From a virus: a DNA stretch of 64,000 nucleotides. How positions within the stretch are numbered: position 1 is the stretch's first letter; each line of letters starts with the position of its first letter. The notes under the pieces were generated by a model, which had not been told where the DNA came from, searched no databases, and was given only the letters and a program-made list of their open reading frames with translations. Shown piece by piece: positions 16,304 through 25,358 of this stretch. The DNA is taken from IMG/VR virus record IMGVR_UViG_3300025309_000006, positions 1-64,000 of that record; one strand, given 5' to 3'. A program made the position numbers and the translations under genes.

Positions 16304-17563
16304 TTGAATTTAGTATTTAATGAGTATTTGGGATTCTTAAAAGATAAAGGCGTAGATATTAATAAATATAATTTAGTTGAGGGATATTATTGGTTAGATA
16401 GATCAATTATTAAATGTTATGATGTTGAAGGAAAAATTCACAAAGTTTTAAGAATTCATATTGATGATGAATTAAATATTACTGCTACTGATTATAAGAA
16501 GGAAACTTATGAGATTGAATCTTGGGAGGAAACAATGGAGAGAAATAAGGACAAATTAGTAGAATTAGAGAATGAGAGTATCGAGTTAATTAAAAATAGC
16601 ATTGAAAAGTATGAGTGGTATAGTCCAATTACACTAACATCTACAGGTAAGGATAGCCAAGCAACTTCTTATCTGGTTGATAAAGTCATAAATTCTAGAA
16701 AAATATTTAATAATACATCATTGGACTCTGCTGATACATATAAATTTGTTAAGACAATGAATAATGTAGAAATAATCAATCCAAAGGAAGGATTTTATCA
16801 ATGGAGTAAAAGAATTCAATTTATCCCCACAAGATTAAGTCGTGCATGTTGTACATTGTTGAAAGAAAAATCCACTATGGATTATCTAGACAAAGATATA
16901 AAGTATTTATTCTTCTTAGGAATGAGAAATGAAGAATCAACGAGTCGTTCTGGATATACGGATGAATGGAAAAATGAAAAATGGGGTAATCGTCAATGGG
17001 AAGGTGTACTTCCTATTCGCAAATGGAACGAAGAACAAATATGGTTATACACATTATGGAAACAAATTGATATTAATCCTAAATATAAAAAAGGTTATTC
17101 TAGGGTTGGCTGTGCTATAGCTTGCCCAAATTATACTAAAACAACTTGGGTACTAGATAAATATTGGTATCCTAGTATGTATAAGAGATGGCATGATATA
17201 TTAAACAATGACTTTATTGATAATCAAAAATGGACTAAATTAAACTGCACAATAAAAGAATATCATCTCTGTTGGAATGGAGGATTATTAAGATCAGAAC
17301 CAACTTTGGAAGTTATTAATGAATTTGCAGAACATAAGGGAGTTAATATTGATATAGTAGAAAAATACTTCAATCATAAATGCAAAATATGTGATAAAAA
17401 GGTAAACAAAAATGACGATATAGCAATGAATTTAAAGTTACTAGGTAGAAATATGGATGATTATTTTTGCAAAAAACATCTTATGGAATATTTAGAAATT
17501 GATAAAGAACAATGGAATACATATATAAATGAATTTAAACTATCTGGATGTGCTTTATTCTAA
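16304..17563 (+). CDS. PAPS-reductase-family (PP-loop) protein
   Basis: 419 residues from TTG at 16304 (AAGG site 9 bases upstream). A PP-loop STGKDSQ lies near residue 112. RACCTLLKE and FLGMRNEES fit the PAPS reductase/DndC superfamily, which activates a substrate with ATP. A C-terminal pair of CxxC (CKICDKK) plus CKKH suggests a zinc site. Phage members of this family are widespread and may take part in nucleic-acid modification or sulfur metabolism. No DndB/DndD partner is nearby, so its substrate is open. Confidence 0.8.
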   Translation: MNLVFNEYLGFLKDKGVDINKYNLVEGYYWLDRSIIKCYDVEGKIHKVLRIHIDDELNITATDYKKETYEIESWEETMERNKDKLVELENESIELIKNSIEKYEWYSPITLTSTGKDSQATSYLVDKVINSRKIFNNTSLDSADTYKFVKTMNNVEIINPKEGFYQWSKRIQFIPTRLSRACCTLLKEKSTMDYLDKDIKYLFFLGMRNEESTSRSGYTDEWKNEKWGNRQWEGVLPIRKWNEEQIWLYTLWKQIDINPKYKKGYSRVGCAIACPNYTKTTWVLDKYWYPSMYKRWHDILNNDFIDNQKWTKLNCTIKEYHLCWNGGLLRSEPTLEVINEFAEHKGVNIDIVEKYFNHKCKICDKKVNKNDDIAMNLKLLGRNMDDYFCKKHLMEYLEIDKEQWNTYINEFKLSGCALF

Positions 17564-17579
17564 TCAAATCAACAAATAA

Positions 17580-17622
17580 TATTATACACTTATTGCATCT
17601 ACAAAGTAATAAGTGTATAATA
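17580..17622 (+). terminator. 15-bp perfect hairpin
   Basis: TATTATACACTTATT (17580-17594) pairs with its inverse at 17608-17622. It lies just after the PAPS-reductase-like gene. No clear T-run follows, so it may be an operator or RNA stabiliser rather than a simple terminator. Confidence 0.6.
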
Positions 17623-17662
17623 TAATCAAGAATCAATACTTAACAGAAAGAGGCTACACAAA

Positions 17663-17887
17663 ATGGAAGAATATATTGATGGAGTCATGGTTCGTACAAT
17701 TGATAGAGAAAAGTATTCTGATTTTAGTGTTTGGTTAAAAGTTAATGGTTATAAAACTAAAGAAGATATTTATGAAGATTCTATTATTAATGGAATGTCT
17801 GAGGAAGAGGTAGAGGATAGTATAACTAAATTAGAGGATGAATTTTTAGATTGGTGTACAGAAAATGAAATCAATGGAGAAATTTAA
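17663..17887 (+). CDS. Small acidic hypothetical protein (74 aa)
   Basis: 74 residues, ATG after AGAAAGAGG. Acidic helical C-terminal half (EEEVEDSITKLEDEFLDW). No recognised domain. Confidence 0.65.
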   Translation: MEEYIDGVMVRTIDREKYSDFSVWLKVNGYKTKEDIYEDSIINGMSEEEVEDSITKLEDEFLDWCTENEINGEI

Positions 17888-17916
17888 TTACATAATTAAT
17901 TTTTTTGTTTTGATAG

Positions 17917-17955
17917 TTTCAATCTAATAACTTTCATTAGGTTGTTAGATTGAAA
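17917..17955 (+). terminator. Intrinsic terminator
   Basis: Stem TTTCAATCTAATAAC with its near-perfect inverse at 17941-17955, followed by TTCTT, between two small genes. Confidence 0.7.
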
Positions 17956-17986
17956 TTCTTCTATAAAAAGCAAAGGAGGAAACACA

Positions 17987-18280
17987 ATGAACAATCTTAA
18001 CCAATTCTCTAACTATAAATCACAACTCAAATCCATATCCAATGTCTATTCCATTGCTCAAGATTTTGATTACATCCTAAACAATATATTCTGTACATAT
18101 TCCTTCAATAAAGGTAAATCTAAATGGAGAGAAATCAGTTCACAAATACCTAAACCATTCAGACAAAATATATCTACTGAAATATATCATGTAGAATCTG
18201 GTCATGGAGTTGATCAAGTTAGACTAGCAGTAAAGATTGAGATGAAAAAGTATATTGAGTATTTGATTAATATGGATTAA
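17987..18280 (+). CDS. Hypothetical protein (97 aa)
   Basis: 97 residues, ATG after AAAGGAGGA. Helical, basic, no motif recognised. It has no promoter between it and the hairpin upstream, so it is probably reached by readthrough or processed RNA. Confidence 0.7.
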   Translation: MNNLNQFSNYKSQLKSISNVYSIAQDFDYILNNIFCTYSFNKGKSKWREISSQIPKPFRQNISTEIYHVESGHGVDQVRLAVKIEMKKYIEYLINMD

Positions 18281-18309
18281 TTCTTCTATAAATATATAAA
18301 TAAAAATGC

Positions 18310-18338
18310 TTGACATATAGAATATAAAGTGGTACAAT
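18310..18338 (+). promoter_or_regulatory. Phage early-type promoter
   Basis: TTGACA, a 17-base spacer, TACAAT. Upstream, at 18287-18304, is an AT-rich 18-mer (TATAAATATATAAATAAA) that recurs exactly before the promoter at 23506. Both share TAAAGTGGTA around the -10. Confidence 0.8.
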
Positions 18339-18384
18339 ATAGGTAAGGGATAAATATGAAATAAATTCAGAAGGAGGAAATATA

Positions 18385-18450
18385 TTGATAATTCTATTAC
18401 ATTTTCTATTGCATATACAAATTAATATTATTGCTAGTGGTTTTACATAA
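18385..18450 (+). CDS. Hydrophobic 21-residue peptide (TTG start)
   Basis: TTG five bases after AGGAGGAAA, encoding MIILLHFLLHIQINIIASG-Phe-Thr. It lies directly behind a strong promoter and is followed by a 13-bp hairpin before the next gene. It may be a leader peptide or a small membrane-active protein. The Gly-Phe-Thr-stop end recalls the short frames at 1752 and 10621. Confidence 0.45.
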   Translation: MIILLHFLLHIQINIIASGFT

Positions 18451-18483
18451 GTATAAAAATAAAATTATTATTCTATATAGCAT

Positions 18484-18527
18484 AAAATATTAATTGAGAT
18501 GAACTTGTGAAGAACAATTAATATTTT
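18484..18527 (+). terminator. Attenuator-like hairpin
   Basis: A 13-bp perfect stem AAAATATTAATTG with its inverse at 18515-18527. It sits between the short peptide and the gene at 18590, where it could terminate or attenuate. Confidence 0.6.
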
Positions 18528-18589
18528 CGTTTCCTTCTAATGTCAAATTAAATCAAATTATAAATATCAAATAAATTGGAGGACTTAAA

Positions 18590-18817
18590 ATGATTGGGAA
18601 CATTAAGATTGAAAATCAAACAAACACAACTACATCTAAACAAAATAATAATAAATTCATTTTTATCTACAATCTCATACAAGCAGAATTCTACTTCCAT
18701 AAAGGAATTGCTCCTTATAGAGTAGGTCTTAGCAGTCAAAAGAATGTATTTGTACAATTCCTTAAAAATGATGAGTTAACAAATGCATTCACAGATTGGT
18801 GCAATAGAAAAATGTAG
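18590..18817 (+). CDS. DUF5659-like small protein
   Basis: 75 residues, ATG after TTGGAGGA. Residues 20-75 (FIFIYNLIQAEFYFHKGI.P..VG...FLKNDELTNAFTDWC) align by eye with the 59-residue protein at 38366, and more loosely with that at 38680. All fit the DUF5659 pattern of phage proteins. Function unknown. Confidence 0.65.
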   Translation: MIGNIKIENQTNTTTSKQNNNKFIFIYNLIQAEFYFHKGIAPYRVGLSSQKNVFVQFLKNDELTNAFTDWCNRKM

Positions 18818-18847
18818 ATACAATGATTATGAAAGGAATAATACTTA

Positions 18848-21001
18848 ATGAGAGAAATTAATTTAATCAAAGACCTAGATTATAATTACAAATATAAAAT
18901 ATTAAATCATGAAAATAACAAACTCTTACTTGATGGAGACAATAGATTAAATGAAGTAATAAAATTATCCAAAGAAGTCTACACAGCAAATGAAATAGTA
19001 ACTATTACTCCTGAATTAGAATTAATCGCCACTGATATAACAAATAACTTTATTAATACATTTGAATCAAGAGGAGGTTTAACTACTGAACAAATTAACT
19101 TTGCTAATGAGACATCTAAAATAATATTTGGTGAATTAATAGAAGATATAATTACTGTAATACCAGCTCCTTGCGGATTTGGTAAGAGCAGTATTACATC
19201 TGAAATATTACAAAAGATAATTTCTCTTCATATAAATAAGGAATCTACTGATGGAATAATAATTGTAACTGATAGATTAGAAAGTTTAAGAAATACAGTT
19301 GAATATCTAAAGCATATAAATTTAGATGGATACACATACATATTAGAAGGTTGGAATAAAGATATATGTATTAACAAAAAGATTAAACAATCTGATGCTA
19401 AAGTTTGCACTCCTAATAATTGTAATTTCTTTTCTAAATGTAAAATCAGTAAGCAACAAAAAGAACAAGAGAAATTCCCTATATTATTAATCACCAATGC
19501 CAGACTAAGAGAATGTGCAGATAGTATTATTAAATATAAGGATTGGGAGAATGGTACTAGAACGATATTACTTATTGATGAGCGTCCAGATGTATTAGAT
19601 GTTGTAAAAGTAAGTAAGGAACTCCTGAACAAAATATCTACAACATTGAGTAAATTAAGTTATAATACCACTGAAGATAAAACTACATTGGAAAATAAGT
19701 TTAAAGAAATATCTGACACAATAAATACTAAAATGCAAAGATTAAGAGGAAGTGAACACAAAAGATTTATAGTATCCAATATTAATAATGACATGATTTG
19801 TAAAAATGATTTAGAGTTTATGACTTTATGGGATAAATATATGAGATTTGAGAATAAAAGAGAACTTGAACATATACATACAATACTAACATTGGGAGGT
19901 TTCTATGTCTATCAAAAGAATATAGAATTTATATGTACAATAGGCAGTAGGGACTTGAAGGAATTATACTGTAAAACATTCAAAACAATAATATTTGATG
20001 GTACTGCTCTGTATGATCCTCAGTATTTAGGAATGTATAATAAAGGTAGTATAAAGTATCTAGACATAGAAAATACAAGATCATATGATAATCTTACAAT
20101 AAATGTATATAATAAACATAAATTAACTCAGACAACATTTAGAGAAAAGAATCATTTAGTTAATGCTTGTGCATCATTTATTAATAATAAGATGAGAATT
20201 GGATTTACTAAGAAAACTTATGTAGTAACATATCAAAGAGTAGCAAGTGATTTATATGGGCAATTAAAGCACTTAGATTATATTCCTACTCCTAATGACT
20301 TTGAAGTATATTATTATAATAGTACAAAGGGCAATAATAATATGCAAGAATGTGTTAATATGTTTATGTTAGGATGGCATACAATGCCTGATTTTGAATA
20401 TGTCATTCAATGGTTATCTACATATGTTGATTGGGAGGGAATAATAAGTAAATGTTCTAATTTAGAAAAAGCAATACAAATGAGTGAAAAATTAGAAGTT
20501 AAAGATAGAAGCAAAACAGAATATAATGGTGATGATTATGGTACAAATTATAAGAATTGGGAATTTGGATATGAACCATTAAATAAATATAAATACTTTA
20601 CAATGGTAACAGATTTTTATCAAGAAATTCATAGAACAAAATTAAGAAAATATAGTTGTAATGATAAAATAGTTTGTCATGTATTTGCAATAAAGAGTAT
20701 CATATTAAAAATGATAGAGCAATTGTTTCCTAGAAAGGGAGAATTAATTAATGTTATAGATGATGAGTTGGTGGAATTTAAAGAGAGTAAAGCAGATGGT
20801 AGGAAGAATAAAGGAATAGCATATACAAAATTTAAAGATTGGTTGGATGTACAAATAGTAGGTAGAGAAGTTAAAACAAAGGAGTTATTATTAGAGAGTG
20901 AATTGGAATCTAAGGAATTAGACAAAGTAAAAAGTAGTAATGCATTTGTTAAAGATTGGTTTAAAAAACATACAGTTAAGAGAGGAAATTATTTAGTGTA
21001 A
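18848..21001 (+). CDS. P-loop ATPase / putative helicase
   Basis: 717 residues. Walker A APCGFGKSS near residue 110 and Walker B LLIDERPD near residue 240 fit a superfamily 1/2 helicase-like ATPase. A four-cysteine stretch (CINKK..CTPNNCNFFSKC) around 180-200 may bind Zn or FeS. The last 70 residues (KGIAYTKFKDWLDVQ...SNAFVKDWFKKH) recur almost unchanged at the end of the next gene's GIY-YIG protein. Probable role in phage DNA replication or processing. Confidence 0.7.
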   Translation: MREINLIKDLDYNYKYKILNHENNKLLLDGDNRLNEVIKLSKEVYTANEIVTITPELELIATDITNNFINTFESRGGLTTEQINFANETSKIIFGELIEDIITVIPAPCGFGKSSITSEILQKIISLHINKESTDGIIIVTDRLESLRNTVEYLKHINLDGYTYILEGWNKDICINKKIKQSDAKVCTPNNCNFFSKCKISKQQKEQEKFPILLITNARLRECADSIIKYKDWENGTRTILLIDERPDVLDVVKVSKELLNKISTTLSKLSYNTTEDKTTLENKFKEISDTINTKMQRLRGSEHKRFIVSNINNDMICKNDLEFMTLWDKYMRFENKRELEHIHTILTLGGFYVYQKNIEFICTIGSRDLKELYCKTFKTIIFDGTALYDPQYLGMYNKGSIKYLDIENTRSYDNLTINVYNKHKLTQTTFREKNHLVNACASFINNKMRIGFTKKTYVVTYQRVASDLYGQLKHLDYIPTPNDFEVYYYNSTKGNNNMQECVNMFMLGWHTMPDFEYVIQWLSTYVDWEGIISKCSNLEKAIQMSEKLEVKDRSKTEYNGDDYGTNYKNWEFGYEPLNKYKYFTMVTDFYQEIHRTKLRKYSCNDKIVCHVFAIKSIILKMIEQLFPRKGELINVIDDELVEFKESKADGRKNKGIAYTKFKDWLDVQIVGREVKTKELLLESELESKELDKVKSSNAFVKDWFKKHTVKRGNYLV

Positions 21002-21077
21002 AAATCTATCCCCCATTTCCCCTATAGAACTATAATAGGATATTATGGGGATAGAAATTAAAAGGAGAGATATAACA

Positions 21078-21659
21078 ATGAAAATGAGATATTGTATATA
21101 CAAATTTATAGACAGAAACAATGAAATAATATACATTGGTAAAACTTGTTCAATTAATCCACAATTAAGATTCAATCAACATTCTTGTAATGGACATCTT
21201 GGTAAGGAATGCTATGATTCAATAGATAGGATAGAAATATGTGAATTGAATAGTCATGCTGATGTAAATGTTTATGAACCATATTTAATAAATATTTATA
21301 AACCAAAGTATAATGATGATTTTAAAACTGAAGATGCTTTGACAATACAATTACCAATTATAGAATGGATGAATAAAGATGAATATATTGCAATGATAAA
21401 AATAGAAAATGATATAACTAAGAATACTATTAAATACCAAGAAAACAAAGCAGATTCCAGAATTAATAAAGGGATTGCATATACAAAATTTAAGAATTGG
21501 TTAGATGTTCAAATAAGTGGTATGTCAGTAAAGGCTAAAGATTTATTATTAGAAAGTGAGTTAGATACTGGCATTCTTAATGGCTTAAAGAAAAGCAATA
21601 CTTTTGTTAGAGAATGGTTTAAAACACATACTGTAAAAAAAGGTAATTATCTAGTGTAA
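21078..21659 (+). CDS. GIY-YIG endonuclease sharing a C-terminal module with its neighbour
   Basis: 193 residues from MKMRYCIYKF, the ATG after AAAGGAGAG. The N-terminal GIY-YIG nuclease has Y-I-Y...YIGKT, Arg (LRFNQH) and Glu (VYEPYLI). Residues 125-193 duplicate the end of the preceding ATPase (KGIAYTKFKNWLDVQ). A 10-bp hairpin (21006-21054) lies between the two genes. Freestanding homing-type enzyme, or a nuclease working with the ATPase. Confidence 0.75.
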   Translation: MKMRYCIYKFIDRNNEIIYIGKTCSINPQLRFNQHSCNGHLGKECYDSIDRIEICELNSHADVNVYEPYLINIYKPKYNDDFKTEDALTIQLPIIEWMNKDEYIAMIKIENDITKNTIKYQENKADSRINKGIAYTKFKNWLDVQISGMSVKAKDLLLESELDTGILNGLKKSNTFVREWFKTHTVKKGNYLV

Positions 21660-21679
21660 AATATAAAGGAGATAAAACA

Positions 21680-21808
21680 ATGAGATATAGTGCGTACATA
21701 TTAACAACAATTAAAGAGAACCCAACGAGAGCAGGAACGTATACAAGCGAAATGCCAGCGTGGGAGCATTTCCCTTGGGTGTCGGTGCGTTGCACCTTCC
21801 ACAATTGA
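21680..21808 (+). CDS. Small hypothetical protein (42 aa)
   Basis: 42 residues (MRYSAYILTTIKENPTRAG..), ATG after AAAGGAGAT. Tryptophan-rich end (WEHFPWVSVRC). Its sequence is clearly GC-richer than the neighbours, suggesting a separate origin. Unknown function. Confidence 0.6.
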   Translation: MRYSAYILTTIKENPTRAGTYTSEMPAWEHFPWVSVRCTFHN

Positions 21809-21850
21809 ATTATAAAATAAATAAAATGACTTTGAAGGAGAAAATAATAA

Positions 21851-23470
21851 ATGGCATATGAATTAAGACCATATCAATTAGAAGCAATAGAAGCAGTAAA
21901 AAATCTGAAACCAAATTTTAATGGTATTCTATCACTTTCTACTGGCACCGGAAAGACGGTAATAGTATCTGCAATAGCAAATGAAGTAAAGTCTAGGTGT
22001 TTGATTGTAGTCCAATCACAGGAACTTCGTGAGCAAACTGTTGAGAAACTTTACAATACAAATCCTGATTTAGATGTTGGATCAGTACAAGCATCATTAA
22101 ATATGGTGTCTAATAAAATTGTTGTAGCTACCCGTCAATCGCTCACACATTCTAAATCTACTAGATTAGAAAAGATGTCTGAATATGGTGATTTTGAATT
22201 AGTATTCTTTGATGAATGTCACAGTTCAGTAGGACAAATTAAAAAGATATTAGATAAATTGAATCCGAATATAAAGGTAGTCGGTCTAACAGCTACACCT
22301 TTTAATGAGGATATGAAGAAAGTGTTCCACGGAATAATCTATGAAAAGTCTATATTGGAAATGATTAAAAGCAATTACTTATGTGAGCCAAAAGCAATAT
22401 ATGTTCATTCTGATACAGATTTATCTAATGTAAAAACAATCGCAGGAGAATTTAATCAGAGACAATTAGAAGATACTGTAAATACAGAAACTAGAAATGA
22501 TCTTGTAGTAGAATCTTATATAAAATATGCTTCAGATAGAAAAGCAACAATAGTATTTGCTTCAGGTATTGCTCATGCCAGAGATATATGCCAAAAGTTT
22601 AAGGATAATAATATCGTTTGTGAGTATATTGATTCTACTATTGAAGATAAACAAAGAGAATTAGTTATTAATAATTTTAAGTCAGGTAAAATTCCAGTTA
22701 TTGTAAATGTTGGAATTCTAACTTTAGGATTCGACTATCCTCCATGTGACTGTATTTTGCTATGTCGCCCCATGAAATCTAAAATCCTCTATACCCAAAT
22801 AATTGGAAGAGGACTTAGAACCTCAGAAGGCAAATCCAATTGTCTAATCATTGATGTAGTTGATATTGTGCGTAAACATGACTTAATGACAATGACAGAT
22901 ATATTTGGTGTAGAAATTAAAGATCAAGAAACTTTAACTGAAGCAATCGAACGTGAAGAAAAGAATAAGGCAGAGAAATTAGAAAGAGAAGAATTAGCAA
23001 AACAAAAAGAAATAGAGAGATTGGCATTAATTGCAGAAGAATTAAAACTATTTAAGGCAAATATGAGTGAGTATTTCTCTGAAAGTTATTATGATTGGTA
23101 TAAGTGTGATAGAGATACGTTTGCATTGTCTATAAATTCTGATTTACATTATGTAATTTATAAGAATATAAAAGAGAATATATTTGAATTATTCATTGTT
23201 GATACCACAAATAAAGTTAATAGAAAAGAATATGTGTCTGAGGATGATAATTTAATTAATCTCATTGAAGAATCAGAAAAATATGCTTCAAGGAAATATT
23301 CTACATTCCTTGATAGAAAAGCAAAATGGAAATATGAACCTGCAACTCAAAAGCAATTAGATTGGTTAAAGAATGAATGGTGGGCTAATGGTAAGGTATT
23401 AAGAACTAAATTTGATGTTCACACTTGTGTGAAAGCAAATAAGATCAGTTGGATTATTAAGAAGAGATAG
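21851..23470 (+). CDS. SF2 DEAD/DEAH-box helicase
   Basis: 539 residues. Motifs in order: Q-like RPYQLEAI, Walker A STGTGKT near residue 35, FFDECH (motif II), LTATP (III), FASGIAHA (IV), GFDYPP (V) and QIIGRGLR (VI). This is the RecG/UvrB-like superfamily 2 core typical of phage DNA or RNA helicases. A charged coil (EREEKNKAEKLEREELAKQ) and a 150-residue unique tail follow. ATG after GAAGGAG. Likely acts in phage replication or recombination. Confidence 0.9.
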   Translation: MAYELRPYQLEAIEAVKNLKPNFNGILSLSTGTGKTVIVSAIANEVKSRCLIVVQSQELREQTVEKLYNTNPDLDVGSVQASLNMVSNKIVVATRQSLTHSKSTRLEKMSEYGDFELVFFDECHSSVGQIKKILDKLNPNIKVVGLTATPFNEDMKKVFHGIIYEKSILEMIKSNYLCEPKAIYVHSDTDLSNVKTIAGEFNQRQLEDTVNTETRNDLVVESYIKYASDRKATIVFASGIAHARDICQKFKDNNIVCEYIDSTIEDKQRELVINNFKSGKIPVIVNVGILTLGFDYPPCDCILLCRPMKSKILYTQIIGRGLRTSEGKSNCLIIDVVDIVRKHDLMTMTDIFGVEIKDQETLTEAIEREEKNKAEKLEREELAKQKEIERLALIAEELKLFKANMSEYFSESYYDWYKCDRDTFALSINSDLHYVIYKNIKENIFELFIVDTTNKVNRKEYVSEDDNLINLIEESEKYASRKYSTFLDRKAKWKYEPATQKQLDWLKNEWWANGKVLRTKFDVHTCVKANKISWIIKKR

Positions 23471-23505
23471 GTTGTATACATTTTATAAATATATAAATAA
23501 ATTAT

Positions 23506-23534
23506 TTGACATGTGGTTAATAAAGTGGTATACT
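23506..23534 (+). promoter_or_regulatory. Phage early-type promoter
   Basis: TTGACA, 17 bases, TATACT. It is preceded by an exact copy (23484-23501) of the 18-mer found before the promoter at 18310. A gene-free leader of about 110 bases follows. Confidence 0.8.
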
Positions 23535-23652
23535 GTATATAGAGGTGCAGGGCGGTCTGGTTTACACATCAATAAATCACACTAAAATATACCTACCCCC
23601 TTCCTCAATATCCAATAAATAAAATATAATAAATACAAAGTAGGTGATTTTC

Positions 23653-24093
23653 TTGAAATTATGGTATTTATGGGAAGCAAAAGATTTAGGTTTGTTAGAT
23701 GTAGTTGGCTTAGTAGATATAGTTGATTCAATGGGTATGGGCTGTGACCTTTATGTACATAAAAATATAATGTTTAACTATATTCCATATAATGGTGTAG
23801 ACATTTACGTTTATCAGACAGAAGATTTAAGTTTAATACGCAATAATAAGTGTTTTCGGTTCAGTGGGATACCTGTATTACATGTTTACGGGAATACAAC
23901 AAAAGAGGGGATTAATTATGATTGGCTCATTTATGGTGCTTGGGTAGATTATATTGAGGAGTATTTAAATAAGTTAGAAGTATTTGTTGATGAAAAAAGA
24001 ATGGAAATAAAAATCATAGAAACCACAGAAAGAAAAAACAAGGAAAAGAATCTAAAAGAAAAACTAAAACCATTTGAGATATTCTTTAGGTAA
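23653..24093 (+). CDS. Hypothetical protein
   Basis: 146 residues from TTG at 23653, 8 bases after AGTAGGTGA. A GTG at 23644 overlaps the ribosome site and is unlikely. Contains aromatic beta-type stretches (NYDWLIYGAWVDYIEEY) and a basic end. No family recognised. Confidence 0.65.
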   Translation: MKLWYLWEAKDLGLLDVVGLVDIVDSMGMGCDLYVHKNIMFNYIPYNGVDIYVYQTEDLSLIRNNKCFRFSGIPVLHVYGNTTKEGINYDWLIYGAWVDYIEEYLNKLEVFVDEKRMEIKIIETTERKNKEKNLKEKLKPFEIFFR

Positions 24094-24132
24094 TTATACA
24101 AATAAACTAATAGAAAGGAGGTTTATCACTAT

Positions 24133-24717
24133 ATCAAAAACATAAAACTATATCTATACACAGGTATATTCACCAATTGCCTACTATTCGCTCTAACAAC
24201 ACCTACAATAAACATATATTTTATGCAACAGGTATCCACTTACATATATTCTATAGTAAATTGGGTAGGAATTATCACAATCTTTCTTATAAATTATATA
24301 TTAAAGAAACAAAAGAATAGAGAATTATTGCAAAAATTCTTCTTACTGATTGTAATTCTAGATGTTTTAGGATTCTTATTTGTATCAATTTATGGATTAC
24401 ATAATATAAACATAAGATTCTTCGGAATTTCTATACTCAATGGTACATCTTCAGCTATATGGATGTGCATTATGAAGTCAAATATAAATAAAATATGGCA
24501 AGGAGATGATTTAACTAATTATCAAACACAAGAAAGTTATTTAGTTTCAATAGCACAGATCATGGGAGCAACATTAGCAATAGTTGTAATAAAATTAGAA
24601 GTAAGTATTAATATATTAATTGGATTACAGATATTAGCACAGTTTATTATGGGGATATTTGATTATAAGGTGATTAGGATTGTTGAAAGAGATTTAGAGG
24701 ATGTGAGAATCAATTAA
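24133..24717 (+). CDS. Multi-pass membrane protein (ATC start)
   Basis: 194 residues from ATC at 24133, 11 bases after GAAAGGAGG. The first ATG (24223) has no ribosome site and would cut off the first membrane helix. Five or so hydrophobic segments (TNCLLFALTT, VGIITIFLINYIL, FFLLIVILDVLGFLF, ATLAIVVIKL). No named family. Its stop abuts the ATG of the lipoprotein gene, so the two are coupled. Confidence 0.6.
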   Translation: MKNIKLYLYTGIFTNCLLFALTTPTINIYFMQQVSTYIYSIVNWVGIITIFLINYILKKQKNRELLQKFFLLIVILDVLGFLFVSIYGLHNINIRFFGISILNGTSSAIWMCIMKSNINKIWQGDDLTNYQTQESYLVSIAQIMGATLAIVVIKLEVSINILIGLQILAQFIMGIFDYKVIRIVERDLEDVRIN

Positions 24718-25029
24718 ATGAAAAAATTGTTAAGAAATTTAATCATCGTGATTATTAGTTTATTTGGAATAATTGGATGCAGTCAACAACAAATATCAGA
24801 ACAACAAATTCAACAGAAAACTAAAGAAGCACAGGAGATTAAGATTCAACAAGAAGAGCAATTAAAAATTAAACAAACATTTACAAATAATAGATTTGAA
24901 ATCATCTATACTCAAAGGGATAATAATAATTATACTATTTTAATTTATCAAGACATGGAAACTAAGAAAAAGTTTTTGTGGGTACAGCAATATGGTTCCG
25001 CAGGAGGGTTGTGTCAATTAGCAGATTAA
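24718..25029 (+). CDS. Lipoprotein
   Basis: 103 residues. Signal sequence MKKLLRNLIIVIISLF, then lipobox GIIGC with Cys-21 as the lipidated residue. A Gln-rich linker follows, then a small beta-rich domain (RFEIIYTQRDNNNYTILIY). Translationally coupled to the membrane protein upstream. Membrane protein plus lipoprotein pairs in phages often affect superinfection, which would be inference here. Confidence 0.75.
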   Translation: MKKLLRNLIIVIISLFGIIGCSQQQISEQQIQQKTKEAQEIKIQQEEQLKIKQTFTNNRFEIIYTQRDNNNYTILIYQDMETKKKFLWVQQYGSAGGLCQLAD

Positions 25030-25060
25030 ATGTAATTAATATTGAAAGGAAGTATAAATA

Positions 25061-25222
25061 ATGGATATTGTAATCATAGATAACCTAATAAAAGTAACTA
25101 TTGGACTATCCTTAATTGTCACCAGTGGAGTTTTATTAATTGCTCTATTGAAAGTATGGGAGAAAGTATTTGATTTAGGTTTGCAAATGTTTAATATGAA
25201 AAAGAGTTTCTTGATTTTATAA
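25061..25222 (+). CDS. Small single-span membrane protein (53 aa)
   Basis: 53 residues (MDIVIIDNLIKVTIGLSLIV..), ATG 8 bases after AAAGGAAG. One hydrophobic span (residues 9-30) and a basic end. Third in line after the membrane protein and lipoprotein. Function unknown. Confidence 0.6.
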   Translation: MDIVIIDNLIKVTIGLSLIVTSGVLLIALLKVWEKVFDLGLQMFNMKKSFLIL

Positions 25223-25302
25223 TTAAAAAGTATCGTGATAAAAAAGGAGTAATAAAGAAAATTCAATAGAATACATAGGTGTATAAAGTAATAAATAATT
25301 AT

Positions 25303-25331
25303 TTGACATGTTGTAAAAATAATGTTATAAT
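25303..25331 (+). promoter_or_regulatory. Phage early-type promoter
   Basis: TTGACA, 17 bases, TATAAT. Shares ATTATTTGACATGT with the promoter at 23506. Confidence 0.8.
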
Positions 25332-25358
25332 AATTAAGTAGCAAAGGAGGTGAGATTA

